A stretch of 64,000 nt of DNA from Crocinitomicaceae bacterium (GTDB taxonomy: Bacteria > Bacteroidota > Bacteroidia > Flavobacteriales_D > Crocinitomicaceae): NCBI GenBank assembly GCA_014762645.1, contig JABURP010000068.1:62001-126000 (forward strand), written 5' to 3'. A program made the translations under genes and the position numbers. Below are positions 35,636-44,296 of the stretch, piece after piece (the first letter of the stretch is position 1; each line of letters begins with the position of its first letter). Under the pieces are notes generated by a model. It ran no database searches and was not told where the DNA came from. It saw only the letters and a program-made list of their open reading frames with translations.

Positions 35636-36928
35636 GTGAATCAAAAGGCAGGTAAAGGATCGATTATTTTTATTTTCATTACGGTGTTGATAGACGTAAT
35701 GGGTCTGGCGATTATAATCCCGGTTTTACCAACATTAATTCAGGAATTAACAGGTGAAAGTGTGAGTAAATCTGCTGAGTATGGTGGATATATGCTCATG
35801 TTTTTTGCTGCGGCTCAATTTTTATTTGCCCCTTTAATGGGAGAACTCAGTGATCGATTTGGGAGAAGACCGGTTCTATTGTTAGCGCTAACTGGGCTGG
35901 GAATTGACTATTTAGTACACGCATTTGCCCCTACGATTACGATCCTGTATATTAGCCGAATTGTGGCTGGAATATTTGGTTCCAGTCATACCGTTGCAAG
36001 TGCTTATATAGCGGATGTCAGCACTCCAGAAGACAAGGCGAAGAACTTTGGTTTACTCGGCGCAGCATTTAGCCTGGGTTTTATTGTCGGCCCGTTTATT
36101 GGCGGGGTCTGCGCACAGTGGGGCTATCAGGTTCCGTTTATTGTTGCTGCGTGCTTTTCATTCTTAAATGTCATCTTCGGATTATTTGTTTTACCTGAAT
36201 CTTTACCAAAGAAACTTAGAAGAAAAGTAAACACGACTAAAACATTGCCGTTTGTGTCGCTCATTCACTTAGGGAAATATAAATCTCTGCTATTGTTTGT
36301 TATTGCGTTTACACTTACATTTTTAGCTGGTCAGGTTCTGCCATCAACCTGGGCATTTTTTACCATTGAAGCGTTTGACTGGAGTGATAAGGAAGTTGGT
36401 TATAGTCTTGCAGTAGTAGGTGTATTGGTTGGAACAGCACAGGGTTTGCTGGTAGGGAAAAGTGTGAAAAGATTTGGAAGTAAAGCGGTAATTGTTGCCG
36501 GTTATTTATTGTGGACATTTGGGATGTTTGCATTCGCGTTCGCTTCTAATTCCTACTTACTTTATGCTGCTCTTGTTCCTTATGCATTGGGAGCAACGGC
36601 AAGCCCTGTAATTCAGGGCATCATGTCAAACGCCGTTCCAGGTAATGAACAAGGTAATCTTCAGGGAGCTCTGACCAGTTTAATAAGTCTCACAGCCGTT
36701 TTTGGACCGGTGTTGTTTACCTGGATTTTTCACAAGTTCACGGCTGAAGGTGCGGAACTGTATTTTCCAGGTGCGTCTTTTTTAGTAGCGGCCGGAATTT
36801 TGGTTATTTCCACTGTAATTGCGCTTATAGCGCTAAGTAGAATGAAGGAGCTATTTACCAGTAAAGAAGTTTTAGATAGTCCTGAAGATGAAGAGGCAAT
36901 TTCAGCTGTTGGAGAGATAGATGATTAA
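35636..36928 (+). CDS. MFS transporter of the TetA/TCR type
   Basis: A 430-residue inner-membrane exporter of the major facilitator superfamily with about 12 helices. The first helix has IDVMGLAIIIPVLPTL, matching the D-x-x-GxGIIxPVLP start of TetA-like proteins. Motif A is GELSDRFGRRPVLL between helices 2 and 3, and the motif C-like region is GLLGAAFSLGFIVGPFIGG. It is probably a proton-driven drug or metabolite efflux pump; tetracycline as substrate is not implied. It starts at GTG 35636. A TATCTTTA box at 35607-35614 may be its promoter. Its stop directly abuts the stop of the convergent gene at 36929. Confidence 0.92.
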   Translation: MNQKAGKGSIIFIFITVLIDVMGLAIIIPVLPTLIQELTGESVSKSAEYGGYMLMFFAAAQFLFAPLMGELSDRFGRRPVLLLALTGLGIDYLVHAFAPTITILYISRIVAGIFGSSHTVASAYIADVSTPEDKAKNFGLLGAAFSLGFIVGPFIGGVCAQWGYQVPFIVAACFSFLNVIFGLFVLPESLPKKLRRKVNTTKTLPFVSLIHLGKYKSLLLFVIAFTLTFLAGQVLPSTWAFFTIEAFDWSDKEVGYSLAVVGVLVGTAQGLLVGKSVKRFGSKAVIVAGYLLWTFGMFAFAFASNSYLLYAALVPYALGATASPVIQGIMSNAVPGNEQGNLQGALTSLISLTAVFGPVLFTWIFHKFTAEGAELYFPGASFLVAAGILVISTVIALIALSRMKELFTSKEVLDSPEDEEAISAVGEIDD

Positions 36929-39133
36929 CTATGGCTTTAGCATATTTTGGAATTCCTCTGGGGTATAAAATTTCCCATCATACTCAACATTAACGGTCAT
37001 ATTCTCAAGGCCATATATTTCAAAATCTTTAATGGCAGCTTCTGCTTCCTGTTCGGTCTTGAATTGTTTTTTGGAATAGTAAACCTGCTGTCCATCTAGT
37101 TTTGCATACGGCATCACACCGCCTTCCAGGTTTCGAAGAACATTTAATACTTCCGCATCCAGGTTTTCACCTTTTGGCACAGTCATAAGGTTTATACGGT
37201 ACTTAACTTTTGTCAAGTCTATTCCATTAACAATGTTGTTATTCGTGGTAGTTGTATCTGTATTATTAGTTGGATTACCAATTGTTGGATTTTTATCTTC
37301 TTCAGTAAAAGTGCTCAATTCAGATTCTTCATTATAATTATCAGGAAGTTCATTTGGATCGATACCAAGATCTTGTAAAGTTCTTCTTTGACCACCTTCA
37401 TAGGCTACAACAAAAGCGGAGCGGTAACCTTTTGATATCATTTTTTTACGGTACTCATTTGCCTCTACATAATTGTTAAACTTACCTGTGTAATATCTTG
37501 TAAACCCGTCTTCACCTGTGACGTATGTGACATTATCGATATTTGGAAACGACTTTTCAATATCCACTTTCTTAGTAAATGCCCCAAGTTGAATTCTAAA
37601 TACCTTTTCGTCATTTCTCTCGATAGTAGCAGTGACGCCATGCTCTTCGTTACTTTTATCAACCTTTTCAATAACTTTTTGATCAACCGCGTAGAAAGTA
37701 CTGTCATTTGAACCATCTCTACCAATAAGCTCAACTTCAACACCTTCTTTTTGTAGTGCATTAGCGTAAGCTACGGCATCTTCTATTTTATCATATTCAC
37801 CAAGTATATAATAAACAGTATCTCCACGTTGTTCAGTTTTAAAATCATTGTAACCAAGGTACTTGTGTAATTCGTTGGCTTGAATATCTTTATGTTCTTT
37901 TCCAATTATAATAACATAAGACTGATTTTTTTTCGGCCTAGGTAAATAGTTAAAACTTGGAATCCCTTCTTTTCCAAATTCAACCACAAGTCGTTCTTCA
38001 ACAAAATCATGATCGTATCCAGTTGAATCCATGTATTCTCTCCAATGTTTCGCGATATCCTCTTCTGACAAAGTAACACCATATTCATCCACCCAGTTTC
38101 CTTCAGGGGTATCAGGTTCGTCATCCTTATAATCAGGTACACCGTCCATGTCTCCATCAAGCGGACAACCTTTGTCATCCACCAATGCTTCAAGTGGTGT
38201 ATCCGGACATTCGTCATGTGCATCAATTACGCCATCTTCATCCCAGTCACTATTGTCAAAATCAGCATATAACGGCACGTCACTGTCATCAAGCGGATCA
38301 AACACTTCTCCGTCTTTCGGGAATTGAAGGTCATAGCTTAATGATACGTAAGTGGTCCATAACTTGTCGTTTTTACTGTCGCCATGTCGTTCTATTCCTT
38401 GTCCGGCTGGAGTGATATTGTCAATTAGATCGGTGAAGGTCAGGTGATAGGTTGTAGCAATTCTGAAATCCCATCTTGGAGACAAGTGAAATTCAATACC
38501 TGCCGTTAGCGGGATAGAGAAACTTTGCTCTTTATAATCGCCAAGGCTGTCAAGGTTCTGTTCGCGCAAATCAGTTTCATACACGTAATCTCTTTGTAAA
38601 GGAATGGCATTGTACGCCTGCGGATCGTCTTCGGCCATATTCATGATAGAACCGTCTGACCAGTAGTGATATTGGTTGCCGTCGGCATCATACATATCTG
38701 TCTTTGATAAAAACTCAAATGATGATATACCAGTACCGACAAAAGGGTGAAATAAAGATCTTCTATTCGTAAAAAACGGGTAGAAGTTATAATATAACTG
38801 CACAGTACCCATTCTAATTCGTGACTGAAAATTGAGATTCTCGTACAAAGAACGCTCATTAGCTGCTATCTTACCATAAGAGGCAGAAAATTCGAGATTG
38901 AAATATCTGGTAATTGGAGCGTTGACATAGGCCTGTCCGAAATAACGATTTACCATTGGAACAAAACCCTTTTGATAGTTTTGAACCTCCCCGTAGTAGG
39001 TCATAGTTCCCACACCCAATCCAATCCGTGGTCTAAAAACGCTGGCTAGAGTATCCATACCTCCTTGTGAATAAGAAGAGTAGGTGGATGAAAAGAAGAG
39101 TATTACAAGTAAGTATTTGTTAAATTTTACCAC
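36929..39133 (-). CDS. Outer-membrane barrel protein with TSP3 repeats and three SPOR-like domains
   Basis: A 734-residue protein. Signal peptide 1-23. Residues about 25-270 look like a small outer-membrane beta-barrel (FRPRIGLGVGTMTYYG, then GIEFHLSPRWDFRIATTYHL). Calcium-binding thrombospondin type 3 repeats follow at about 290-345 (DWDEDGVIDAHDECPDTP, DGDMDGVPDYKDDEPDTP), the layout of Bacteroidota OmpA-like proteins. Instead of an OmpA peptidoglycan domain there are three SPOR-like modules: about 400-470 (SYVIIIGKEHK), 510-590 (VFRIQLGAFTKKV) and 650-730 (KYRINLMTVPKG). I infer an outer-membrane-to-peptidoglycan anchor. A TPR-PD40 gene lies 110 bp upstream on the same strand. Confidence 0.87.
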   Translation of the reverse strand: MVKFNKYLLVILFFSSTYSSYSQGGMDTLASVFRPRIGLGVGTMTYYGEVQNYQKGFVPMVNRYFGQAYVNAPITRYFNLEFSASYGKIAANERSLYENLNFQSRIRMGTVQLYYNFYPFFTNRRSLFHPFVGTGISSFEFLSKTDMYDADGNQYHYWSDGSIMNMAEDDPQAYNAIPLQRDYVYETDLREQNLDSLGDYKEQSFSIPLTAGIEFHLSPRWDFRIATTYHLTFTDLIDNITPAGQGIERHGDSKNDKLWTTYVSLSYDLQFPKDGEVFDPLDDSDVPLYADFDNSDWDEDGVIDAHDECPDTPLEALVDDKGCPLDGDMDGVPDYKDDEPDTPEGNWVDEYGVTLSEEDIAKHWREYMDSTGYDHDFVEERLVVEFGKEGIPSFNYLPRPKKNQSYVIIIGKEHKDIQANELHKYLGYNDFKTEQRGDTVYYILGEYDKIEDAVAYANALQKEGVEVELIGRDGSNDSTFYAVDQKVIEKVDKSNEEHGVTATIERNDEKVFRIQLGAFTKKVDIEKSFPNIDNVTYVTGEDGFTRYYTGKFNNYVEANEYRKKMISKGYRSAFVVAYEGGQRRTLQDLGIDPNELPDNYNEESELSTFTEEDKNPTIGNPTNNTDTTTTNNNIVNGIDLTKVKYRINLMTVPKGENLDAEVLNVLRNLEGGVMPYAKLDGQQVYYSKKQFKTEQEAEAAIKDFEIYGLENMTVNVEYDGKFYTPEEFQNMLKP

Positions 39134-39243
39134 AAAATTCCCTTTGTCTTACTAAAGATACGAGAAAAATTAGTGAATGGTAAATAAAAAAACCAATATT
39201 ATTAACAATTCTCTATGAAAATAAGTGAATATACTCAATCGAT

Positions 39244-40653
39244 TTACTCGGGATCAGGGAAATTAAACTCATAGTTGCTCATGTCAACCTCAAAAATGTC
39301 CCTGGCTCCAACTCCTTTGTTCTCAGAAGAAGAAAAAGTAGTATAGTACCCTTTCTTTTGTTCAGGGAGATAGATGAAATGTGTTTCGTCAGACACAGTA
39401 TTTATAGGGTATCCAAGGTTTACAGGATCACTCCATTGTCCGTCCTGGTTTTTACAAACGTAAACGTCGTATCCTCCAATTCCTTCATGCCGGTCAGATG
39501 AGAAAAACAAATATTTTTCGTCAGGTGTTACATAAACAGTGGTTTCCTGACCTTTGGTATTAATTGTTGCCCCAAGATTTACAGGTTTTCCCCAATCTTT
39601 GCCCACTTTAGTACTTGACCAGATATCGCCGTTCCCATATCCTCCTTTTCTTTCAGATATAAAATACATGGTTGATTCATCTGCCGTAACGGATGCAAGT
39701 GCATCAAACCAAATGCTGTTTATTGGTTTACCAATATTTTTAGGTGAATTCCATCCGCCTCTGTTGTTCATTCTGCAAAGAAAGATATCGGAGTGTTTAG
39801 TTTTAGGTTTGGGTTTATCCATTGCCATGGTATTAATAGTCACATACATGTACTTGCCATCAGGAGAAATATGTGTAACGGCATCAAACCCCTTTGTGTT
39901 TACTCTTCTTAACAAGTCGTCCGAATTTACAGCTTCGGTCCACTGGTTTTTTTCTTCATCCCAAAAACTAACATAAATATCCTCAAAGTAGCGTTGATCA
40001 TCTGGGTTTACTCCTCCACCTTTATTATCAGCTCTACGAGAGGTAAAATAAAATGTCTTACCATCCGGTGAAATGGTCGGTGAATAATCGTCAAAAGCTG
40101 AGTTGATGTTCATCCCCATGTTGGTAATCTTAACTTGTCTTGGATTTTCCATCATTTCCTTCGCACGCTCGCACTGGGCAATTAAAAAATCGAGCATTAG
40201 TTCTTTCGCACGGGTTTCTTTTACCATGCTTTTACACTTTTGATACATCTCAATGGCCTTATCCAACTTGGCTAATCTGTGATAACAAACTCCAAGTAAA
40301 TAACCATATTCCTTATCAACTTCAGGGTCTTTAGCAATCGCTTCTTCTGCATAACCTATTGCTTTTTCATAATTACCTAAGGCTTTATGACATTCACCTA
40401 CCCAATAGGTGGCTAGTGCATTTCCTTTGTCCTTCACGAGGGCTTCTCTAAATTTTACCAGTGCTACACGGTATTGCCCCTCGTTAAATATTCTTCTTCC
40501 TTCAGCAATTAAATACTGGGCCGTTCCTTTTTCTATAATATTGGATGTTGAGTCAGGTGGAGTCAATGGATAATCGTTCCGCCCAAAAGCAGAATTGCTA
40601 ACCATAATCAATCCCAAAACAACCAGTGTAGAAAAGAATATTCTCATAATCAT
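39244..40653 (-). CDS. TPR plus WD40-like PD40 repeat protein (PorE-like, no OmpA domain)
   Basis: A 469-residue exported protein; the ATG at 40647 (MRIFFSTLVVLGLIMVSNSAFG) is an equally good start. TPR-like repeats lie at about 45-165 (AEGRRIFNEGQYRVALVKF, ALATYWVGECHKALGNYEKA). Five PD40-type propeller blades follow (YSPTISPDGKTFYFTSRR, THISPDGKYMYVTIN, ASVTADESTMYFISER, VYVTPDEKYLFFSSDR, GYYTTFSS). In T9SS, PorE has TPR-PD40-CRD-OmpA; this protein has only the first two parts. It is next to the SPOR-bearing barrel protein on the same strand, suggesting a shared complex. Confidence 0.88.
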   Translation of the reverse strand: MIMRIFFSTLVVLGLIMVSNSAFGRNDYPLTPPDSTSNIIEKGTAQYLIAEGRRIFNEGQYRVALVKFREALVKDKGNALATYWVGECHKALGNYEKAIGYAEEAIAKDPEVDKEYGYLLGVCYHRLAKLDKAIEMYQKCKSMVKETRAKELMLDFLIAQCERAKEMMENPRQVKITNMGMNINSAFDDYSPTISPDGKTFYFTSRRADNKGGGVNPDDQRYFEDIYVSFWDEEKNQWTEAVNSDDLLRRVNTKGFDAVTHISPDGKYMYVTINTMAMDKPKPKTKHSDIFLCRMNNRGGWNSPKNIGKPINSIWFDALASVTADESTMYFISERKGGYGNGDIWSSTKVGKDWGKPVNLGATINTKGQETTVYVTPDEKYLFFSSDRHEGIGGYDVYVCKNQDGQWSDPVNLGYPINTVSDETHFIYLPEQKKGYYTTFSSSENKGVGARDIFEVDMSNYEFNFPDPE

Positions 40654-40721
40654 GTCATAAATAGTTTAACAGCTCAAAATCAAGCTGATTATTTCATTTT
40701 CAAACGATCGACCAAATATAA

Positions 40722-41642
40722 TTAATTTGCAGTTTCAATACCTTCTGACGCCTGATTTTTGTCCGACTGATTTGAAGTTTGTCCCTCTTTCGATTCTGCA
40801 TACGGATTGGTCGATAAATTAACAACTTCATGCATGGACAGGGTTGAAGACGCTATCGCCAAAATTGGAGCTGATACCGCCAGTATAAATAATACCACCA
40901 AAACCGTGCCCCAAAATATTTGAGAATTGTTATCCGTTGGTATTGTCCAGTATTTGCGCCAAACATAATCAAAGCCGAGAAAACAACTCGCATAAATACT
41001 TCCTAATGCAAATGCCAATCCACGGTGTTTTGACACAAAATGAATGGATTGTCTAATATCTAACCTTCTTCGCTCCAGGATATAATCAATGTATCCAAAT
41101 CCATAAAAGTAAAACCCGATTAGAAATGGTATTACATACACTATATAATACTTATAAGGGTCGCCCACGAACGTGCCAATTCCCAAAAAAACAAGGATAA
41201 TGGCATACTCCACTAAAATCAAACGGACATTTAAAATAAAAGCGCGTTTAATGTCTTTTAAAATTTGAATCAGGTTCCATTTGTACGTATTCCCTGTGAG
41301 GATGCGTTCAATTTTTTCAGAAACAACTGCCAAAACAGGGGCCAGACACATGATCACAAAATACATGGTAAACTTTGTAAAAAGAAAATGGAGCTGATCA
41401 AAGAATATGATACGAAGCGTCTTCCTTATCAACCCATGTAGTGTATTGATATTTTCAATATTCTGTTTAACATCTTCACTGATACTGAATTCAATTTGCT
41501 TGAAATAATGACCTAATAAAAATATCCCTACAAAAAGAATAATTGGAAATACGACATACCAATACAATTTATGTTGTATGAGAAACCTTAGTCCCCCCCA
41601 ATAATTTTTAATTCCTAAAGCAAATAGCTTGAAAAACCGCAT
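40722..41642 (-). CDS. EI24-domain (CysZ-like) membrane protein
   Basis: A 306-residue inner-membrane protein with the EI24/CysZ topology: YWGGLRFLIQHKLYWYVVFPI at the N terminus, about six membrane helices, and the conserved GFGYIDYILERRRLDIRQSIHFVSKHRGLAFALG segment typical of the family (given here for orientation at residues about 175-210). CysZ imports sulfate, but many EI24 proteins in Bacteroidota have no assigned substrate. A Ser/Gln-rich tail ends the protein. It stands alone on its strand, divergent from the VWA protein gene. Confidence 0.86.
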   Translation of the reverse strand: MRFFKLFALGIKNYWGGLRFLIQHKLYWYVVFPIILFVGIFLLGHYFKQIEFSISEDVKQNIENINTLHGLIRKTLRIIFFDQLHFLFTKFTMYFVIMCLAPVLAVVSEKIERILTGNTYKWNLIQILKDIKRAFILNVRLILVEYAIILVFLGIGTFVGDPYKYYIVYVIPFLIGFYFYGFGYIDYILERRRLDIRQSIHFVSKHRGLAFALGSIYASCFLGFDYVWRKYWTIPTDNNSQIFWGTVLVVLFILAVSAPILAIASSTLSMHEVVNLSTNPYAESKEGQTSNQSDKNQASEGIETAN

Positions 41643-41765
41643 TTAGTTGATTTCAAATTGTTTCTTGGTCGCATAAAAATACAAATGCTACACTAAAAAC
41701 TACGCCTTTCCGTAATTAATTCAGGCAAGCGAAAAGTATTTGCTATTTTTATCTGATTTTCAGAC

Positions 41766-43835
41766 TTGGAAATATATCTAACATATCACCCTGCATGGTT
41801 ACTACTGGGAACAGTCGTGGCATTCGCTTACAGTTTTTTCCTTTACAGAAAGGATGAATTACTGGAGGAAGTAAAATCCTGGGTGAAGTGGGTAATGGCA
41901 GTTTTCAGGTTTACTGCGGTTTGGTTAATCTTCCTGTTATTGTTGGGGATCATCTTTGAAAATTTTGTGGACCGAAAAGAAAAGCCGCTTATTTTCATTG
42001 CGCACGATCAGTCAGAATCTGTGCTTTTGAATAAAGATTCCGTCTTTTACCAAACAGAGTATATTCAAAAGTTGAAAGAGTTATCTACTCATTTACAGCA
42101 GGAATATGATGTAGTGGAGTATAGTTTCGCTGAATCACTCACAGAAGGGATTGAAGGGGACTATAACGGGAAAATGACAGACATTGCGCAGGTATTCAAT
42201 CAGATCTTTGATCAATATACCAATCGTAATATTGGTGCGATAATTATGTCTACTGACGGTATTTATAATACCGGATCTAACCCTGTTTATGCGGTTGCCA
42301 GAAAAAGTTTTTTACCCATTTTTTCAATAGGCTTGGGAGATACTAACCAGGTTCGGGATGTCAAAATAGATCAGGTAAAACACAACGATATCGCTTTCTT
42401 GGGGAATCAATTTCCTGTTGATGTGATTCTATCACAATCAAAGTGTGGTGGGGAAAGTGTTAAAGTTGGAATTTATAACAAGGATCGGCTACTTGAGGAA
42501 AAACGTATAAACTTTCAGGGAGAAGAGCAGCAGGTGACGGCACATTTTGTATTAAATGCTGATCGGATCGGTTATCAAAAGTATACGACAAGGGTCACGG
42601 TGCTTAGTGATGAATTCTCCAAGGACAATAATGTTTCCAATTTTTATCTGGAGATTATTGACGGCAGACAGAAACTATTAATTGCCCATAACGGACCACA
42701 TCCAGACATCTCCGCTTTTAGGTACGTTATTGAAAACAATAAAAATTATGAAGTTGAAGTAAAGAATATTGATGAGGTTCGGCAAACAGATAAATATGAT
42801 CTCCTGATTTTACATAATTATCAACCTACCAATAGTGTTATTACTGAAGCCATTAGCACAGGCAGTGCACCATGTTTGTTTGTCGTTGGAAATAAAACAA
42901 GTATGTCGGGTCTACAAACTGCTCAAATAGGGCTCAGTGGAATTAGGTCTGATTTTGAAGAAGTTGGTTTTTCTGCTAATTCCAATTATAAGGATATACT
43001 ATTAACTCCTGCTACCCTTCAATTGTTGAGTACGGCACCTCCGTTACAAGCTCCTTTTGGTAGTTTCAATTTTTCAGGTGCAATTGATGTATTGGCTTAT
43101 CAGAAAGTGGGAAATATTGTTCTGGATGATCCTTTGATTTATTTCACAAAGAAGAATGCAAGTCGTATTGGTGTAATTATGGGAGAAGGTATTTGGCGTT
43201 GGAGATTATATGATCAGGCAAGAAATGGAACGACTGCAAATTTTGAAGATTTTGTTGGTAAACTCATCACCTATTTGGCGATTAAAGAGAATAAAGATCC
43301 TTTTAAAGTTCACTTGAAGAATGAATATTCGGAAAGTGAAGATGTTATTGTAAAAGCCGAATTGTACAATAAATCATTTGAGTTAATTAATGAACCAGAG
43401 GTAAAGTTTGAATATACCAACGAACAAGGAAAAACATTTGAACCCTATTTTGTAAGAATTGGGAGTTATTATCAGTTGGATTTGGGAAAAATGCCACAGG
43501 GAATTTATACCTGGAAAGCTTCCACGGATTTTCAAAACAGACACTACGAAAAAGCGGGTACCTTCTTGGTTCGAGAGGTAATGATTGAGGCATTAAATAA
43601 TCAGGCAAATCACCGACTACTGATGAATCTGGCCGAAAATTCCGGTGGTGAATTTTACCTTCCCCGTGAGTTGGAACGTTTGGAAAAAGATATTGCAGAA
43701 AGGGATGACCTTGTGACGGTAGTATATCAGGAAAAAACATTCAATGATCTTATCGATTATAAATGGCTCTTCTTTTTAATTGTGTTCCTCTTTTCTTTAG
43801 AATGGTTCATGCGTAAATATCACGGTGCGTATTAG
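41766..43835 (+). CDS. Membrane-anchored VWA-domain protein
   Basis: A 689-residue protein with two N-terminal membrane helices (about 8-25 and 42-64), a large extracytoplasmic part and one C-terminal helix (about 666-684). The VWA domain (about 75-195) keeps the metal-ion adhesion site: HDQSESV (DxSxS), a mid-domain Thr around KMTDIAQ and IIMSTDGIYNTGSNP. The distal half has beta-sandwich features and ends GGEFYLPRELERLEK, a layout I know from Bacteroidota VWA proteins of unknown role. It starts at TTG 41766. A partner in envelope stress or transport is possible but not shown. Confidence 0.85.
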   Translation: MEIYLTYHPAWLLLGTVVAFAYSFFLYRKDELLEEVKSWVKWVMAVFRFTAVWLIFLLLLGIIFENFVDRKEKPLIFIAHDQSESVLLNKDSVFYQTEYIQKLKELSTHLQQEYDVVEYSFAESLTEGIEGDYNGKMTDIAQVFNQIFDQYTNRNIGAIIMSTDGIYNTGSNPVYAVARKSFLPIFSIGLGDTNQVRDVKIDQVKHNDIAFLGNQFPVDVILSQSKCGGESVKVGIYNKDRLLEEKRINFQGEEQQVTAHFVLNADRIGYQKYTTRVTVLSDEFSKDNNVSNFYLEIIDGRQKLLIAHNGPHPDISAFRYVIENNKNYEVEVKNIDEVRQTDKYDLLILHNYQPTNSVITEAISTGSAPCLFVVGNKTSMSGLQTAQIGLSGIRSDFEEVGFSANSNYKDILLTPATLQLLSTAPPLQAPFGSFNFSGAIDVLAYQKVGNIVLDDPLIYFTKKNASRIGVIMGEGIWRWRLYDQARNGTTANFEDFVGKLITYLAIKENKDPFKVHLKNEYSESEDVIVKAELYNKSFELINEPEVKFEYTNEQGKTFEPYFVRIGSYYQLDLGKMPQGIYTWKASTDFQNRHYEKAGTFLVREVMIEALNNQANHRLLMNLAENSGGEFYLPRELERLEKDIAERDDLVTVVYQEKTFNDLIDYKWLFFLIVFLFSLEWFMRKYHGAY

Positions 43836-43877
43836 TTACATAAATAGTCTACAGTGTTAATATTTTAAACACTACGT

Positions 43878-43885
43878 TAATTTTG
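43878..43885 (+). promoter_or_regulatory. -7 promoter box for the small lipoprotein gene
   Basis: TAATTTTG fits TAnnTTTG and lies 41 bases before the ATG at 43927. A weak TTA at 43856-43858 gives a 19-base spacer as a possible -33 element. Confidence 0.45.
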
Positions 43886-43926
43886 GAATGAAATTTGTTA
43901 AATTGATCTGAAATTAACTAAACACT

Positions 43927-44163
43927 ATGAAAAAAGCACTTTTCCTCAGCATGGCGGTTTTGGCTTTAGGATTTATGTCCTGTAAGAAATGCCAAACATG
44001 TAACACAAAAACAGTACAGGACTATGGGTCCTACTCACAGCAAGTTAATACTTCTGATGAGTATTGTGGTGATGATTATGACAACGCACCATCACCTGGA
44101 ACAACTACTCAGTCTAGTGGTGGTGTAACACAAACGGTTACCATCACTTGTGAAGACAGTTAA
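43927..44163 (+). CDS. Small lipoprotein with paired cysteines
   Basis: A 78-residue predicted lipoprotein: signal MKKALFLSMAVLALGFMSC with lipobox Cys19, then KKCQTCNTKT, and further Cys in EYCGDDYD and ITCEDS. Ser/Thr/Gly-rich low-complexity linker between. Small lipoproteins starting CKKCxTC are common in Bacteroidota; no function is known to me. It has its own -7 box upstream and an intrinsic terminator 51 bp after its stop, so it is a monocistronic unit. Confidence 0.82.
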   Translation: MKKALFLSMAVLALGFMSCKKCQTCNTKTVQDYGSYSQQVNTSDEYCGDDYDNAPSPGTTTQSSGGVTQTVTITCEDS

Positions 44164-44214
44164 GAGCCATTAACAGATAGATTTTAACCGTTTAAATTTA
44201 TTGTTATAAATAAG

Positions 44215-44245
44215 CGCATCCACCGGGAATTGGTGGGTGCGTTTG
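44215..44245 (+). terminator. Intrinsic terminator after the small lipoprotein gene
   Basis: CGCATCCACC (44215-44224) pairs with GGTGGGTGCG (44232-44241) with one G-T pair and a 7-base loop, followed by TTTGTTCATT. The stem is strong but the T-tract is short. Confidence 0.75.
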
Positions 44246-44296
44246 TTCATTATTGGCTGAGAATTTCGTATTTTTCGGGACTTAAACTCTAAGATT

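Noticed and set aside
39554-39976. Plus-strand 140-codon open frame inside the TPR-PD40 gene
   Set aside because: Antisense shadow of well-conserved PD40 repeats; composition is hydrophobic by mirror coding and it has no recognisable domain.
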